NCBI RefSeq assembly: GCF_013839445.1
Contig: NZ_JACDIT010000008.1
Location: 124,001-188,000 of the forward strand
Direction: 5' to 3'
Length of the DNA: 64,000 nt
From: Chthonobacter albigriseus
GTDB taxonomy: Bacteria; Pseudomonadota; Alphaproteobacteria; Rhizobiales; Pleomorphomonadaceae
The notes beneath the pieces were generated by a model. The model was not told the DNA's origin. It searched no databases and was given only the letters and a program-made list of their open reading frames with translations. A program made the position numbers and the translations under genes. This document shows positions 34,882 through 43,823 of the stretch, piece by piece. The stretch's first letter is position 1. Every line of letters starts with the position of its first letter.

Positions 34882-36401
34882 GCCGCGGCTCCGGGGACGG
34901 CTTCGGCCGCGATGGCCCGGACGATGTCGTTCACGTTGACGGCCTCTCCCTCCAAGGTGCGGACATGCGATCGATCGCGCAGGACGACGACGCGGTCGGC
35001 ATAGGCGACGATCTCCTCGATCTCGGACGAGATCACCATCAGCGCCAGGCCGTCGTCGCACAGCCGCTCGATGAGACGGATGATCTCGGCGTGGGCACCC
35101 ACGTCGATGCCACGGGTCGGCTCGTCCAGGATCAGGAAGCGCGGTTCGGTGGCCAGCCAGCGGGCCAGCAGAGCCTTCTGCTGATTGCCGCCTGAGAGCA
35201 GGCGGATCGGCTTCTCCGCATCCGACGTGCGGATGTCGAGGGCGCGGATGAACCTGTCGGCAAGCGCCCGACTCTCGGTGCGGCCGAGCGGACGCAGCCA
35301 GCCACGCCGGGCCTGGAGCGCCAGCGCGATGTTCTCGCGGACGCTGAGGTCGCCGACGATGCCTTCCGTCTTACGGTCCTCCGGGCAGAAGCCGAAGCCG
35401 AGGGCGGCGGCGGCGCGCGGGCTGGAGATTCGGACAGGTTTTCCGCCGACGGCGAGAGCACCGCGGTCGGCCTGCTTGATGCCGAACAACAACTTGGCGG
35501 TTTCCGTCCGGCCGGAGCCGAGCAGGCCGGCAACGCCGATGGCTTCGCCGGGCCGGATGTCGAGGTCGAAGGGCTGGACATAGGCGCGGCGGCCGAGCCC
35601 GCGCGCGGAGACGACCGGGGGGGCGTCGACGACCTGGCGCCGGTGGCGCTTCATGGTCTCGGTCTCCAGCTCGCGGCCGAGCATCATCTTCACGATGTCG
35701 AGCCGGTTGGAACCGGCAATCTCGCGGGTGCCGACGAGCCGACCGTTGCGCAACACGGTGGCTCGGTCGGCGAGGGCGAAGACCTGGTCGAGGAAGTGGG
35801 TGACGAAGATGACGCCGATGCCGCGCGCGGTCAGACGGCGCACGATGGCGAAGAGGGTGACCACTTCGCCGGCGTCGAGGCTCGCAGTCGGCTCGTCGAG
35901 GATGAGCACCTTGCCGGAGAGATCGACCGCGCGGGCGATCGCAACAATCTGCTGGACGGCGACGGAGCAGTCGCCGAGCGCCCGGCGCACGTCGATGTCG
36001 AGGCCGTAGCCGACGAGAAGATCGCGCGCCATCGCCTCGGTCCGCCGGGCATCGCGCAATCCGAACCGCCGGGGTTCGCGGCCGAGAAACAGGTTTTCGG
36101 CCACCGAGAGGTTCGGCAGGAGATTCACCTCCTGGTAGACGGTGCCGATGCCGAGACGCTGAGCGTCGGCGGTGTCGGCGGGGGCTATGGGTGTTCCCTG
36201 CAGATGGACGGAGCCGCCGTCGCGGACGTAGACGCCGGTCAGCGTCTTGATGAGCGTGGACTTGCCCGCCCCGTTCTCGCCGAGCAGGGCGTGCACCTCG
36301 CCGGCACGGAGATCGAAGTCGACGCCGTCGAGGGCAGTCACCCCCGGAAAGGTCTTGGTGAGACCGCGAAGGGAGAGCAGTAATGGCTCGGCGTTGTCCA
36401 T
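34878..36401 (-). CDS. ytfR: Sugar ABC transporter ATP-binding protein, YtfR type (two NBDs)
   Basis: A 507-residue ATPase with two tandem nucleotide-binding domains, as in RbsA/AraG. The first has Walker A GENGAGKST (residues 41-49) and a degenerate signature (SVAVQQIVAIARA). The second lacks a canonical Walker A (VAGLLGSGRTETAKLLFG) but has a full signature LSGGNQQKALLARWL and Walker B FLILDEPTRGID. The ATG at 36401 starts the conserved N-terminus; the longer frame would enter the hairpin upstream. It is coupled to ytfT by a 4-base overlap. Confidence 0.93.
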   Translation of the reverse strand: MDNAEPLLLSLRGLTKTFPGVTALDGVDFDLRAGEVHALLGENGAGKSTLIKTLTGVYVRDGGSVHLQGTPIAPADTADAQRLGIGTVYQEVNLLPNLSVAENLFLGREPRRFGLRDARRTEAMARDLLVGYGLDIDVRRALGDCSVAVQQIVAIARAVDLSGKVLILDEPTASLDAGEVVTLFAIVRRLTARGIGVIFVTHFLDQVFALADRATVLRNGRLVGTREIAGSNRLDIVKMMLGRELETETMKRHRRQVVDAPPVVSARGLGRRAYVQPFDLDIRPGEAIGVAGLLGSGRTETAKLLFGIKQADRGALAVGGKPVRISSPRAAAALGFGFCPEDRKTEGIVGDLSVRENIALALQARRGWLRPLGRTESRALADRFIRALDIRTSDAEKPIRLLSGGNQQKALLARWLATEPRFLILDEPTRGIDVGAHAEIIRLIERLCDDGLALMVISSEIEEIVAYADRVVVLRDRSHVRTLEGEAVNVNDIVRAIAAEAVPGAAA

Positions 36402-36438
36402 TGAGGATCCAGACCTTCCCGGCCTATCGGGACAGGGA

Positions 36439-36463
36439 AGGGCGCCGCGGGATGCGGCGCCCT
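36439..36463 (-). other. Strong hairpin between ytfQ and ytfR
   Basis: Perfect 10-bp arms AGGGCGCCGC (36439-36448) and GCGGCGCCCT (36454-36463) around a 5-base loop, in the 108-bp gap downstream of the binding-protein gene. Without a T tract it is best read as a stabilising or attenuating element that keeps ytfQ message above that of the ATPase and permeases. Confidence 0.65.
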
Positions 36464-36509
36464 CGTTCGGCAACCGATCGGGCGCCGTCGCCGGCGCCCT
36501 CCGCGGAAA

Positions 36510-37475
36510 TCAATAACCGAGGTTCTTGCGTGCTTCGTATTCCGCCGCGGCGGTGTCCGGGAGGTAGACCTTGCTCTCCGTCTGGATCCACTTCGGCGGC
36601 TGGGTGCCGTCCTTCTTGAAGGCCATGACGGCGTCGAAGGCCGGGCCGGCCATGTTGGGCGTCAGTTCGACGGTGGCGTTCGCCTCGCCTTCCGCCATCG
36701 CCTTGAAGATGTCCGGCACCGCGTCGATGGACACCATGATGATGTCCTTGCCGGGCTTGAGGCCGGCTTCCTTGAGCGCCTGGATGGCGCCGATCTGCAT
36801 GTCGTCGTTGTGGGCGTAGACCGCGCAGATGTCCTTACCGCCGTTCTCGGCCTTGATGAAGCTCTCCATCACCTCCTTGCCCTTGGTGCGGGTGAAGTCG
36901 CCGGTCTGGGACCGGACGATCTTGAGGTTGGGATGGGCGGCGATGGCCTCGTCGAAGCCCTTCTTGCGGTTGATCGCCGGGGACGAACCGACGGTGCCCT
37001 GGAGTTCCAGGATCTTGCAGTCCCTGTCACCCACGGTCTTGGCCAGGTATTCGCCGGCGACTTTGCCCTCGTAGACGGTGTCGGAGGTCACGGCGGTGAG
37101 GTAGAGGCTGTCGTCCTTGCTGTCGATGGTGCGGTCGAGCAACACCACCGGGATCTCGGCGTCCTTGGCTTCCTCCAGCACCTCATCCCAGCCGGTCGCG
37201 ACAACCGGAGCCAGGAAGATCGCGTCGACGCCCTGGGCGATGAACGTCCGGATCGCCTTGATCTGGTTCTCCTGCTTCTGCTGCGCATCGGCGATCTTCA
37301 GGTCGATGCCGCGCTTCTCGGCTTCGATTTTCGATACGGAGGTTTCGGCAGCACGCCAGCCGGACTCCGATCCGATCTGAGAAAAGCCGACCGTCAGCTC
37401 AGCTGCACCGGCGGCACTGGCGACCGACAAGGCGCAAGTATACACCGCCCCCATAAGGAGCTTCTTGAAAGACAT
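36510..37475 (-). CDS. ytfQ: Galactofuranose-type sugar-binding protein YtfQ
   Basis: A 321-residue periplasmic receptor very close to E. coli YtfQ as I remember it: TVGFSQIGSESGWRAAET, KIADAQQKQENQIKA, APVVATGWDEVLEEAKDA, GTVGSSPAINRKKGF, FTRTKGKEVMESFIKAE and VELTPNMAGPAFDA. It has a Sec signal peptide (MSFKKLLMGAVYTCALSVAS, cleavage near AAGA-AE). The ATG at 37475 follows GGGGAGGAAC. It heads the leftward operon ytfQ-ytfR-ytfT-yjfF, and the preceding 501-bp gap should hold its promoter. The likely ligands are galactofuranose or arabinofuranose-type sugars. Confidence 0.95.
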   Translation of the reverse strand: MSFKKLLMGAVYTCALSVASAAGAAELTVGFSQIGSESGWRAAETSVSKIEAEKRGIDLKIADAQQKQENQIKAIRTFIAQGVDAIFLAPVVATGWDEVLEEAKDAEIPVVLLDRTIDSKDDSLYLTAVTSDTVYEGKVAGEYLAKTVGDRDCKILELQGTVGSSPAINRKKGFDEAIAAHPNLKIVRSQTGDFTRTKGKEVMESFIKAENGGKDICAVYAHNDDMQIGAIQALKEAGLKPGKDIIMVSIDAVPDIFKAMAEGEANATVELTPNMAGPAFDAVMAFKKDGTQPPKWIQTESKVYLPDTAAAEYEARKNLGY

Positions 37476-37976
37476 TGCTGTTCCTCCCCAATAAATCCCG
37501 ATGCGATCGCCCGAATCTCGGTTGTCGATCGTCGTCCGAGGCGCGCGTCGAAGCGGCTCGTCTTGATGCGTGAGCCTCCTCTGCTCACGTTCATCAGCAA
37601 CTCATAAGTATACTCCGCTCGTATAACCGTCTAATTCGAAGTGAGCGGGTGTACATAACGAAGTTGATATGTTGCAGTGCGGCAACGCGCTGCAAATGCG
37701 AATGACGGGACTGATCGTCCGGTCCTGTCGCGTCCGGGCCAGATTCGTCCTCGTCGCTAATTTTTCCATGCACACCGTGGAACAAGCCCGGGCCGGGCGG
37801 CGTATACCGCTCATGCCAGAGTTGCTGCTGGAAGAGGCCCCCACGTTCAGCTGCAGACGACACCCTCCTGCCCAAGTTTGCTGGCACCCTGCAAATCGTC
37901 GTGCTTCCCCAATGGGTTGCGTGGCGTCTTGGGGGGACAGAACCGGCATTGCCCCGAGTTCGCGTAGAGAAGGACG
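37476..37976. other. Divergent intergenic region between ytfQ and the rhamnan-synthesis gene
   Basis: A 501-bp gap with no convincing gene on either strand. An AT-richer island at about 37595-37680 contains TATACT on the minus strand (37607-37612), a possible -10 box for ytfQ within the palindrome AGTATACT. A hairpin-forming repeat lies at 37672-37695. No RNA family or mobile element is recognised. Confidence 0.55.
37672..37695. promoter_or_regulatory. Inverted repeat upstream of divergent genes
   Basis: TTGCAGTGC (37672-37680) and GCGCTGCAA (37687-37695) form 9-bp arms with one mismatch around GGCAAC. It could be an operator for ytfQ or a transcript structure. Evidence is symmetry and position only. 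Confidence 0.35.
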
Positions 37977-39029
37977 ATGCGGCCCGCCATGAAACTGGAC
38001 AGGCAATCCGGCGCTCCGAACGGGTGGGGTGAGCAGCAGAAGGCATTGACGCGGCGGATCCTGCGGCGAATGGTTCGCGCGATCTACCCCGATGTCCAAG
38101 GGCGCGTGATGCCCGAGGAGCAGGACCACAGCCTCGCGCTGCCGCTGGAGTTCGCGCATGCGGGTCCGCAGCGCAAGGACCGCTTCGCGGTGGTCTGCCA
38201 CATCTACTATGTCGAGCAGGTCGGCGAGATCCTGTCTTATCTCTCGAACATTCCCGTCAAGGCGGACGTGTTCATCTCCACCGACAGTCCGCACAAGGCT
38301 CGGGTGATCGAGACGCGGTTCGGGTCCTGGCCGAAGGGGCGGATCGAGATCCGCGTCGTGCCAAACCGGGGCCGCGATATCGCGCCGAAGTATGTCACGT
38401 TTCGGGACTGCTACGACATCTACGACCTCATCCTTTTCCTGCACTCCAAGAACACACCGCAGATGAAGTCGGCGAACGAGTGGCGTCGGACGATGATGAA
38501 CTCCCTCGTCGGGTCGCCGCAGACGGTCAAGGACATTCTTTATATGTTCGAGACCTATCCGGACCTCGGCGTGATCTTCCCGCAGCACTATAAATCGGTA
38601 CGGCCGCATGTCCGATGGCAGGACATGTTCTACGAAGCACGGCGGGTGGCGCAGCGGATGAACATCCGCCTGCATCCGAACCAGTACATCGACTTCCCCG
38701 CGGGATCGATGTTCTGGGCGCGGAGCAGCGCCCTGCAGCCGATCCTGGACCTCAGGCTGCGGACCGAGGATTTTCCCGAGGAAGCCGGGCAGACGGACAA
38801 CACCATCGCCCATGTGCTGGAGCGTCTGGTGCTTCACGTCTGTGAAAGCCAGGGTCAGTTCTGGCTGAAAGTCGCCCGACCGGGCGATGCCACCGTGGGC
38901 GGGCGCAAGCTCCAGGTCCGATCCCGGGAGCAGCTCGACGCGCTGCTGGCATCCTACGCCTCGGGCCAGCGGAGCGTGATGGCGGTTCAGGACCTTCCGC
39001 CGGGGGCCTCCGACGAGGCGATCGCCTGA
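37977..39029 (+). CDS. Rhamnan synthesis F-like protein (RgpF family)
   Basis: A 350-residue protein matching the RgpF family, found in rhamnose-containing polysaccharide synthesis. Recognisable runs are AVVCHIYYVEQVGEILSYL (about residue 71), VVPNRGRDIAPKY (about 127), LFLHSKNTP and DFPAGSMFWARS. The ATG at 37977 follows GAGAAGGAC; a second in-frame ATG lies at 37989. The last 43 bp overlap the 3' end of the convergent methyltransferase gene. Next to the ten-gene glycan operon, it suggests surface carbohydrate assembly, but it is transcribed separately. Confidence 0.85.
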   Translation: MRPAMKLDRQSGAPNGWGEQQKALTRRILRRMVRAIYPDVQGRVMPEEQDHSLALPLEFAHAGPQRKDRFAVVCHIYYVEQVGEILSYLSNIPVKADVFISTDSPHKARVIETRFGSWPKGRIEIRVVPNRGRDIAPKYVTFRDCYDIYDLILFLHSKNTPQMKSANEWRRTMMNSLVGSPQTVKDILYMFETYPDLGVIFPQHYKSVRPHVRWQDMFYEARRVAQRMNIRLHPNQYIDFPAGSMFWARSSALQPILDLRLRTEDFPEEAGQTDNTIAHVLERLVLHVCESQGQFWLKVARPGDATVGGRKLQVRSREQLDALLASYASGQRSVMAVQDLPPGASDEAIA

Positions 39030-39910
39030 CCGGCGAGCGGACGGCGAGCGTGGAACAAGGTGCCGTCCCAGAGGGTGAAGGGGCGGTCCCCGACAACGAG
39101 GGCGGCGAGACCGGCAGACCGGCAAGCGGTGGCGAAGTCGGCGCTGTCGGCCGGAAAATCGTTACGGTACGACCAGTTGAAGATGACCAGGTCGCCGCCG
39201 GGGGCCAGGATCCGCGCGGATTCGGCGATCGTTCGGGCGGCGAGATCCGGGCCGACCTGGACCAGGTAGGGAAAGCAATCGACCGCCAGCACGATATCGA
39301 CGGACGCCGCGGCGAAGGTGGAGAGATCGTCGCCGGAGCCGATTTCGACGGTGACGTTGGGTTCCAGCTTCAGCCGTTCGCGCGCGATTTCGACCATCCG
39401 GGACGAGATGTCGATGCCGGTCAGGGATGCGAGCCGGGGGGCCAAGGCCCTGAGAAACCTACCGATTCCGCAGCCGATCTCGAGCAGGGAGCGGTCGGGC
39501 GAGAGGACGGAGAGGCGGTCCAGGTGGGCGACGATCTCGGCGGTCAGGGCGGCGAGGCGGTCGGGGTCGCCTAAGGAGTGAAGCGCAACGGCCGCTTCCG
39601 GGGAGAAGTTGGCGGCCGCGTCGAACATGGCGGCGGTCTCCCCGAGCGATCCGGGCGTGTCATGGGACACCGCATCGAGGGTTTTTCTGATTGTTTCCAA
39701 GGCGTTGGGATGAGCGAGGGCGAGCGCGGCCAGTTCTGCGACGGCCGGATTGGCGGGCGCTGCGTCCGTGGCCATGGCAAGGGCGGCGGAGAGATCGGCG
39801 GAATCTCGGGATTCCATGCAAAGGCGGGTATAGGCCATGGCCGGGGACAGGGTCCCGGCCAGGAGGGCTTCGACGGCGGTCCGGAGCGCGGTCGAAAGAG
39901 GATAACTCAT
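38987..39910 (-). CDS. Class I SAM-dependent methyltransferase, last gene of the inositol-glycan operon
   Basis: A 307-residue methyltransferase. Residues about 1-130 form an alpha-helical N-terminal region of unknown role, followed by the SAM fold with motif I LLEIGCGIGRFLRALAPRL (about residue 142), motif II GIDISSRMVEIARE and motif IV VDIVLAVDCFPYL. Its ATG overlaps the stop of the acyltransferase gene (ATGA). It is the distal member of the operon and would modify the operon's product by O- or N-methylation (inference). The 3' end overlaps the convergent RgpF-like gene by 43 bp. Confidence 0.85.
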   Translation of the reverse strand: MSYPLSTALRTAVEALLAGTLSPAMAYTRLCMESRDSADLSAALAMATDAAPANPAVAELAALALAHPNALETIRKTLDAVSHDTPGSLGETAAMFDAAANFSPEAAVALHSLGDPDRLAALTAEIVAHLDRLSVLSPDRSLLEIGCGIGRFLRALAPRLASLTGIDISSRMVEIARERLKLEPNVTVEIGSGDDLSTFAAASVDIVLAVDCFPYLVQVGPDLAARTIAESARILAPGGDLVIFNWSYRNDFPADSADFATACRSAGLAALVVGDRPFTLWDGTLFHARRPLAGQAIASSEAPGGRS

Positions 39911-41031
39911 CCCATTTTCCGTGCGAGGTGTAGTCGTCCTGTTCGACGGTTTGTAGCGCCGAACCCACGTTTGTAGTCCTCCTCGCCGCGCAGGAAGTCG
40001 AACACCCTATCCCCGTCCGCGACGGCCACCTCGATGGCGTGCATCATCAGCACCGAGCCCGGGCTCTCGTAGGCGAAGGCGGGGTCGAAGCCTCCGAGGT
40101 AGGCGTAGGTGGTCCCCCGCCCTTTCAAACCGTACCAGGCGGCAACCGTCTGCTCGTCGAGGTTGAGCGTGTAGAGCCTCGCCAAGCCGGCTTCAGCCAG
40201 CCGGGGCAGCGCGGCGCGGTGGAACGTCTGGACACGGGGGTCGGCGACAATGCCTGGCTCGCCACGCTCCCTCCAACGGGCTTCGTGGAGGGCGAAGAGG
40301 ACGTCGAGGAAGGCCGGAACATCGGCTGCGGGGACCGACTCGATGCGGGTGCGGCCCCGGGTCTCCAGCAGGCGACAGGCACGGCGGATCTTGCGGCGGC
40401 GGTCGGCCGGGACGGAGGTGGTGCCGTTCGCAAGATCGAGCACCGGGCAGACAGACTGGTCGGAGATATCTGCCGACCAACCGGGCGGGACCGGCAGGCG
40501 GCGGGCGACGGCGGCGGGGTGAAGGTCCTCCAGCGAGAGGATCTCCCAGTCGGGGATGGAGCCGAGGGCCTGCATCAGCGCGTCGGCGACAGCCGGGAAG
40601 GCCGGATCCAGCAGGACGTCGGCGTAGTCGGTGATGCCGATGCCGACCGGCAGCAGGCGGCGGCCGTGGGGGCCGTCCTCGAACCAGAGCGGTGCGAGAG
40701 CGACGAGCCGGCCGCCGGCCTCGACCGCGACGGTGGTGAGCCGGCCGGGGGCGAAGGCATCCCACCAAGGGATCAGCCAAGCCGGCGACTGGAAGGGCGT
40801 GGCCGCCGGCGACCGCGCGAAGAGGTCCCACCAGGCCGGTTCCAGGGCGTGAAGCCCGGCAGTGGTTTCGACGACGCGGGCGGACAGGTGCGGCGTGACA
40901 TTATCCCCGCCGGCGACAGCCGGCGTAGGATCGCGATCCTCGCCACCACCGGCGAGCATGGAGGAGGCTGGCGATGGGCAAGCTCGGACCGGATCGCCCG
41001 GGGTTGGCGGATTGCGGGAATGGTCGGTCAC
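39907..41031 (-). CDS. BioF2/CelD-like GNAT acyltransferase
   Basis: A 374-residue protein of the BioF2-like/CelD GNAT group, with tandem acetyltransferase-like folds. The family runs WWDLFARSPAATPFQSPAWL (about residue 44), the central DRRRKIRRACRLLE and the C-terminal FDFLRGEEDYKRGFGA (about 344) are present; the last is the best family marker. Such proteins acylate amino sugars or act in exopolysaccharide synthesis. The start is GTG at 41031, overlapping the glycosyltransferase stop (GTGA); an ATG at about 40959 is the alternative. It follows a PIG-L deacetylase by two genes, so N-acylation of a freed amine is plausible. Confidence 0.82.
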   Translation of the reverse strand: MTDHSRNPPTPGDPVRACPSPASSMLAGGGEDRDPTPAVAGGDNVTPHLSARVVETTAGLHALEPAWWDLFARSPAATPFQSPAWLIPWWDAFAPGRLTTVAVEAGGRLVALAPLWFEDGPHGRRLLPVGIGITDYADVLLDPAFPAVADALMQALGSIPDWEILSLEDLHPAAVARRLPVPPGWSADISDQSVCPVLDLANGTTSVPADRRRKIRRACRLLETRGRTRIESVPAADVPAFLDVLFALHEARWRERGEPGIVADPRVQTFHRAALPRLAEAGLARLYTLNLDEQTVAAWYGLKGRGTTYAYLGGFDPAFAYESPGSVLMMHAIEVAVADGDRVFDFLRGEEDYKRGFGATNRRTGRLHLARKMG

Positions 41032-42077
41032 GACGCGGCCTTCAGCCGGCCGGCGGCCAGCGCTGCGTAGGTGTCGAGATAGGTCGCGGTCATCCGCTGA
41101 AGCGAGAAGCGCTGGCGGGCGACCGTCCGGCAGTGCTCCGCAGACAGATCGCCGGCGGCCTCGATCGCCTCGGCCATTTCCGCCACGCTCTCCACGATGA
41201 AGCCGGTGCGGCCGTGATCGACGATGTCGGGAAGCGCGCCGGACGCCCAAGCGATGACCGGCGTGCCGGCGGCAAGCGCCTCCATGGCGACGAGGCTGCT
41301 GGTCTCCGCGCAGAGGCTCGGAACGAGCAGACAGCGGGCGGCGGCGAGAAGCCTGCGCTTGCGGGGAAAACCGAGCGGGCCGAGGAAGCGGCGGCGGCGG
41401 TCGAGCCGGGGTGCGACTTCATCGGCAAAGTAGCGCTCGTGGTCTGCGTAGGGGTAGACCCGGCCGCCGATCAGCAAGGGACTGTCGGCGCGGCGGGCCG
41501 CGTCAAGGGCAAGGTGAATGCCCTTCTCCGGGCAGATGCGGCCGAGCACGAGTGCGAAGTCGCGGCGGGCATGGCAGTGGGCGGCGAGCGCGTCGACGGG
41601 CACGCCGTTTCCGATCACGGGGCCGAGGGCCAGTCCGGGCGGACAGGCGGCGACCTGACTGGAAGAAACGCCGTGGAGGACGAGGTCGGGACGGGGTCTC
41701 CAAGCCTCCGCGGGATACCAGTCCGGCGGCAGGTGGACGGTGACGAGCGTCGGCCCCTCGTCGGGAAGATAGGCGGGGAAGTCTATGCCGTGGAGGTGCA
41801 CGACGTCGACCGGGTGGCGGCGGCGGGCTTCGGAGATCGCGGCGCGATGAGCCGCCCAGGCGCGCCGGCGGACCGCCTCGTCGATCGGACCCGCCTCCGC
41901 CGGCACCTGGACCAGCGTGCCGGCGACAGCGGAGCCCTCGCAGGCGACGACGAGCGAACGGTGGCCGGCGGAGACCATCGCGCGGTCGATGTGGGAGAGA
42001 ACCTGCTCGGCCCCGCCTACGGCGTCCGGACCAACCGGGGCGAGGGGATAGGCGACCTGGAGGACGGTGAGGGTCAT
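41028..42077 (-). CDS. Glycosyltransferase family 4
   Basis: A 349-residue GT-B glycosyltransferase. The N-terminal acceptor domain has the GT4 loop VGGAEQVLSHIDRAM (about residue 20), and the C-terminal donor domain has ALVLGRICPEKGIHLALDAA (about 185) and SLVAMEALAAGTPVIAW (about 272), with the EX7E-type motif. GT4 includes MshA, which joins GlcNAc to inositol phosphate. Given the inositol-3-phosphate synthase, phosphatase and PIG-L deacetylase in the same operon, an inositol acceptor is a reasonable inference. It overlaps the PIG-L gene (ATGA) and the acyltransferase gene (GTGA). Confidence 0.88.
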   Translation of the reverse strand: MTLTVLQVAYPLAPVGPDAVGGAEQVLSHIDRAMVSAGHRSLVVACEGSAVAGTLVQVPAEAGPIDEAVRRRAWAAHRAAISEARRRHPVDVVHLHGIDFPAYLPDEGPTLVTVHLPPDWYPAEAWRPRPDLVLHGVSSSQVAACPPGLALGPVIGNGVPVDALAAHCHARRDFALVLGRICPEKGIHLALDAARRADSPLLIGGRVYPYADHERYFADEVAPRLDRRRRFLGPLGFPRKRRLLAAARCLLVPSLCAETSSLVAMEALAAGTPVIAWASGALPDIVDHGRTGFIVESVAEMAEAIEAAGDLSAEHCRTVARQRFSLQRMTATYLDTYAALAAGRLKAAS

Positions 42078-42883
42078 GTCGTCCGGGCCAACGCGGCACG
42101 GGCGTCGGCAACGCGGGCCAGCCAGTCCTCGCCCGAGAGAGACGCACCGACCCGGGGATAGAAGAGCAGGCCCCCGTTCGGGAGCGTCGTGAAGTCGTGC
42201 ACTGGGGCTGGACGGAAACGTTCGACGGCCGGGTCGAAACCGTCGAGCACCGCTGCTTGGGTCGCGTGGACGGCGAACATTGCCTGCTTGACGGCCATCG
42301 CCTCCCCGTCGACGGGCACTGCGACGCCAGGGTCTTCGCCCGGCGGGAACTCCTGGGAGACGAAGAGGTGGTCGGCATCGAGCCGGTAGAAGGGCATCTC
42401 CACAATGTCCGGCGCGTGGTCGGCGAGAAGGTCGCAGGCGGCGGAGACGGCGAAGGCCACGGCGTCGTGGTCGGGATGCCCGCCCTCGTAGGCGTGGGTG
42501 AACACGGTCCGGGTGCCGTTGACGCGGAAGAGATCCGCCAGGCGGCGGGCGATTCTGACGAGGTGGTCGGCGGCCTCCTGGTCGGGGATGCCGAGAGATA
42601 CCCGCTGGGAGACCATGACCCCGGCCATGTCCAGGGCTTCGGAGAGCTCGGCTGCGCGCGCCGCGGCGTAGTCGGCGGACGTCCGGAAGCCGAGACGCTG
42701 GGCGTCGCGTCCGTCCGCCGGTGCACCGTCCGTGACGTGGACCACCAGCAGACCGGGCGCCCGCGCGAAGGTGGCGCCGAAGCCGATCGCCTCGTCGTCG
42801 GGATGGGCGACCACCAGAGCGATCCGGCCCGGAAGCGGGGGCCGGTCCGGATCCTGGAGAGCTGCGATCACGTCCGCGACCAT
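42074..42883 (-). CDS. PIG-L family zinc deacetylase
   Basis: A 269-residue deacetylase of the PIG-L/LmbE/MshB superfamily, which removes N-acetyl groups from sugars, classically GlcNAc-inositols. Zinc ligands and catalytic acid are in VVAHPDDEAIGFG (His27, Asp29, Asp30) and in GGHPDHDAVAFA (about residues 131-142). The length and motif order are normal. It lies directly before a GT4 gene with a 4-base overlap. MshB (mycothiol) and PIG-L (GPI anchors) act on GlcNAc-inositol, which is why its presence downstream of ino1 is suggestive. Confidence 0.9.
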   Translation of the reverse strand: MVADVIAALQDPDRPPLPGRIALVVAHPDDEAIGFGATFARAPGLLVVHVTDGAPADGRDAQRLGFRTSADYAAARAAELSEALDMAGVMVSQRVSLGIPDQEAADHLVRIARRLADLFRVNGTRTVFTHAYEGGHPDHDAVAFAVSAACDLLADHAPDIVEMPFYRLDADHLFVSQEFPPGEDPGVAVPVDGEAMAVKQAMFAVHATQAAVLDGFDPAVERFRPAPVHDFTTLPNGGLLFYPRVGASLSGEDWLARVADARAALARTT

Positions 42884-42894
42884 AGACTTCGTCC

Positions 42895-43815
42895 CTATTC
42901 AGCCGCCGCCTTCGGCGTGACGCCGATCCGGGTGGCGTAGCGGTCGATCATGCCGGCGCAGAAATCGGCGAATTCGGCGGGATCCTGCGGGGCGCTGGTG
43001 TGGTGGGGCTGCAAGCCGCGGTGCTCCGGGGTGAAGCAGAATGTGACCGTCACGTCGAAATCGGCAAGGGCGTCCATCTGCCGGTCGAACCAGTCGAGAG
43101 CGTTGGGGCGGAAGCTGTCGGCCCAGGACAGCCCCGTACGCAAGTAGGTGACGCCCAGCCGCTTCATCCAGGCCACCGCGTCGTCCAGGCGCGGATCCTG
43201 GTAGTGGAACCACTGGCAGAGGCCGATCTCGGGCGTGAACTCCGGGAAGACCTCGACAGAGGGTTTGGGCGAGCCGTCCTCACGTAAGAGCCCCATGTAG
43301 AAGTGGCGGTAGTAGGAGGAGCCTTCCGCCTCGCGGTGGCGGGTGGTGGCGCCCCAGGCCTGCGGCAGGTCGTAGAGGGAGTACCAATGGATGCGCGGGG
43401 CGCGGCCGGACAGGAGCTCGGCAGTGCGGCGCAGGCCCCAATGCTGGACCTCCTCCGCGCCGAAGGTGGAGATGCCGACCTCGCTGACCCAGACCGGCAA
43501 GTGGGTGACGCGGCGGATCTCGTCGACCTTCTGCGGCCACTCATCGATCTTCCAGAGGTTCCAGTCGAGCGGGAAGCCATGGACCGCGACGGCGTCGAGG
43601 TGGTCGAGGACGCCCTTGCCGGCGAGGTTCATCAGGAACAGCGGGTCGATCGGGGACATGCCGCCGAGGACGCGGACAACGCCGGCATCGGCGGAGCGGA
43701 TCGCCTGCCCTGCCCGGCTTGCCATGTCGGCAAAGAGAGTCCAGTCCGGGTCGATCTCCGGGTCCCAATGGGACTTGTTGTTCGGCTCGTTCCAGATCAT
43801 CGCAGCTTCGAGCAT
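42895..43815 (-). CDS. Beta-xylosidase/GH39-like glycosidase with apparently permuted barrel
   Basis: A 306-residue clan GH-A-like protein. The strand-4 acid/base motif MIWNEPNN is at residues 6-13, the strand-7 nucleophile motif WVSEVGIS near residue 110 and strand 8 IHWYSLYD near 138. Sequence typical of strands 1-3 comes afterwards: GLCQWFHYQDPRLDDAV, LGVTYLRTGLSWAD and DVTVTFCFTPEH. The C-terminal helix FADFCAGMIDRYA normally runs straight into WNEPNN. The order is therefore a circular permutation of the usual barrel. The ATG at 43815 is 8 bp after the methyltransferase stop, and nothing barrel-like precedes it. Both catalytic Glu are present, so activity is possible. Confidence 0.8.
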   Translation of the reverse strand: MLEAAMIWNEPNNKSHWDPEIDPDWTLFADMASRAGQAIRSADAGVVRVLGGMSPIDPLFLMNLAGKGVLDHLDAVAVHGFPLDWNLWKIDEWPQKVDEIRRVTHLPVWVSEVGISTFGAEEVQHWGLRRTAELLSGRAPRIHWYSLYDLPQAWGATTRHREAEGSSYYRHFYMGLLREDGSPKPSVEVFPEFTPEIGLCQWFHYQDPRLDDAVAWMKRLGVTYLRTGLSWADSFRPNALDWFDRQMDALADFDVTVTFCFTPEHRGLQPHHTSAPQDPAEFADFCAGMIDRYATRIGVTPKAAAE

Positions 43816-43823
43816 GGGTGTTC

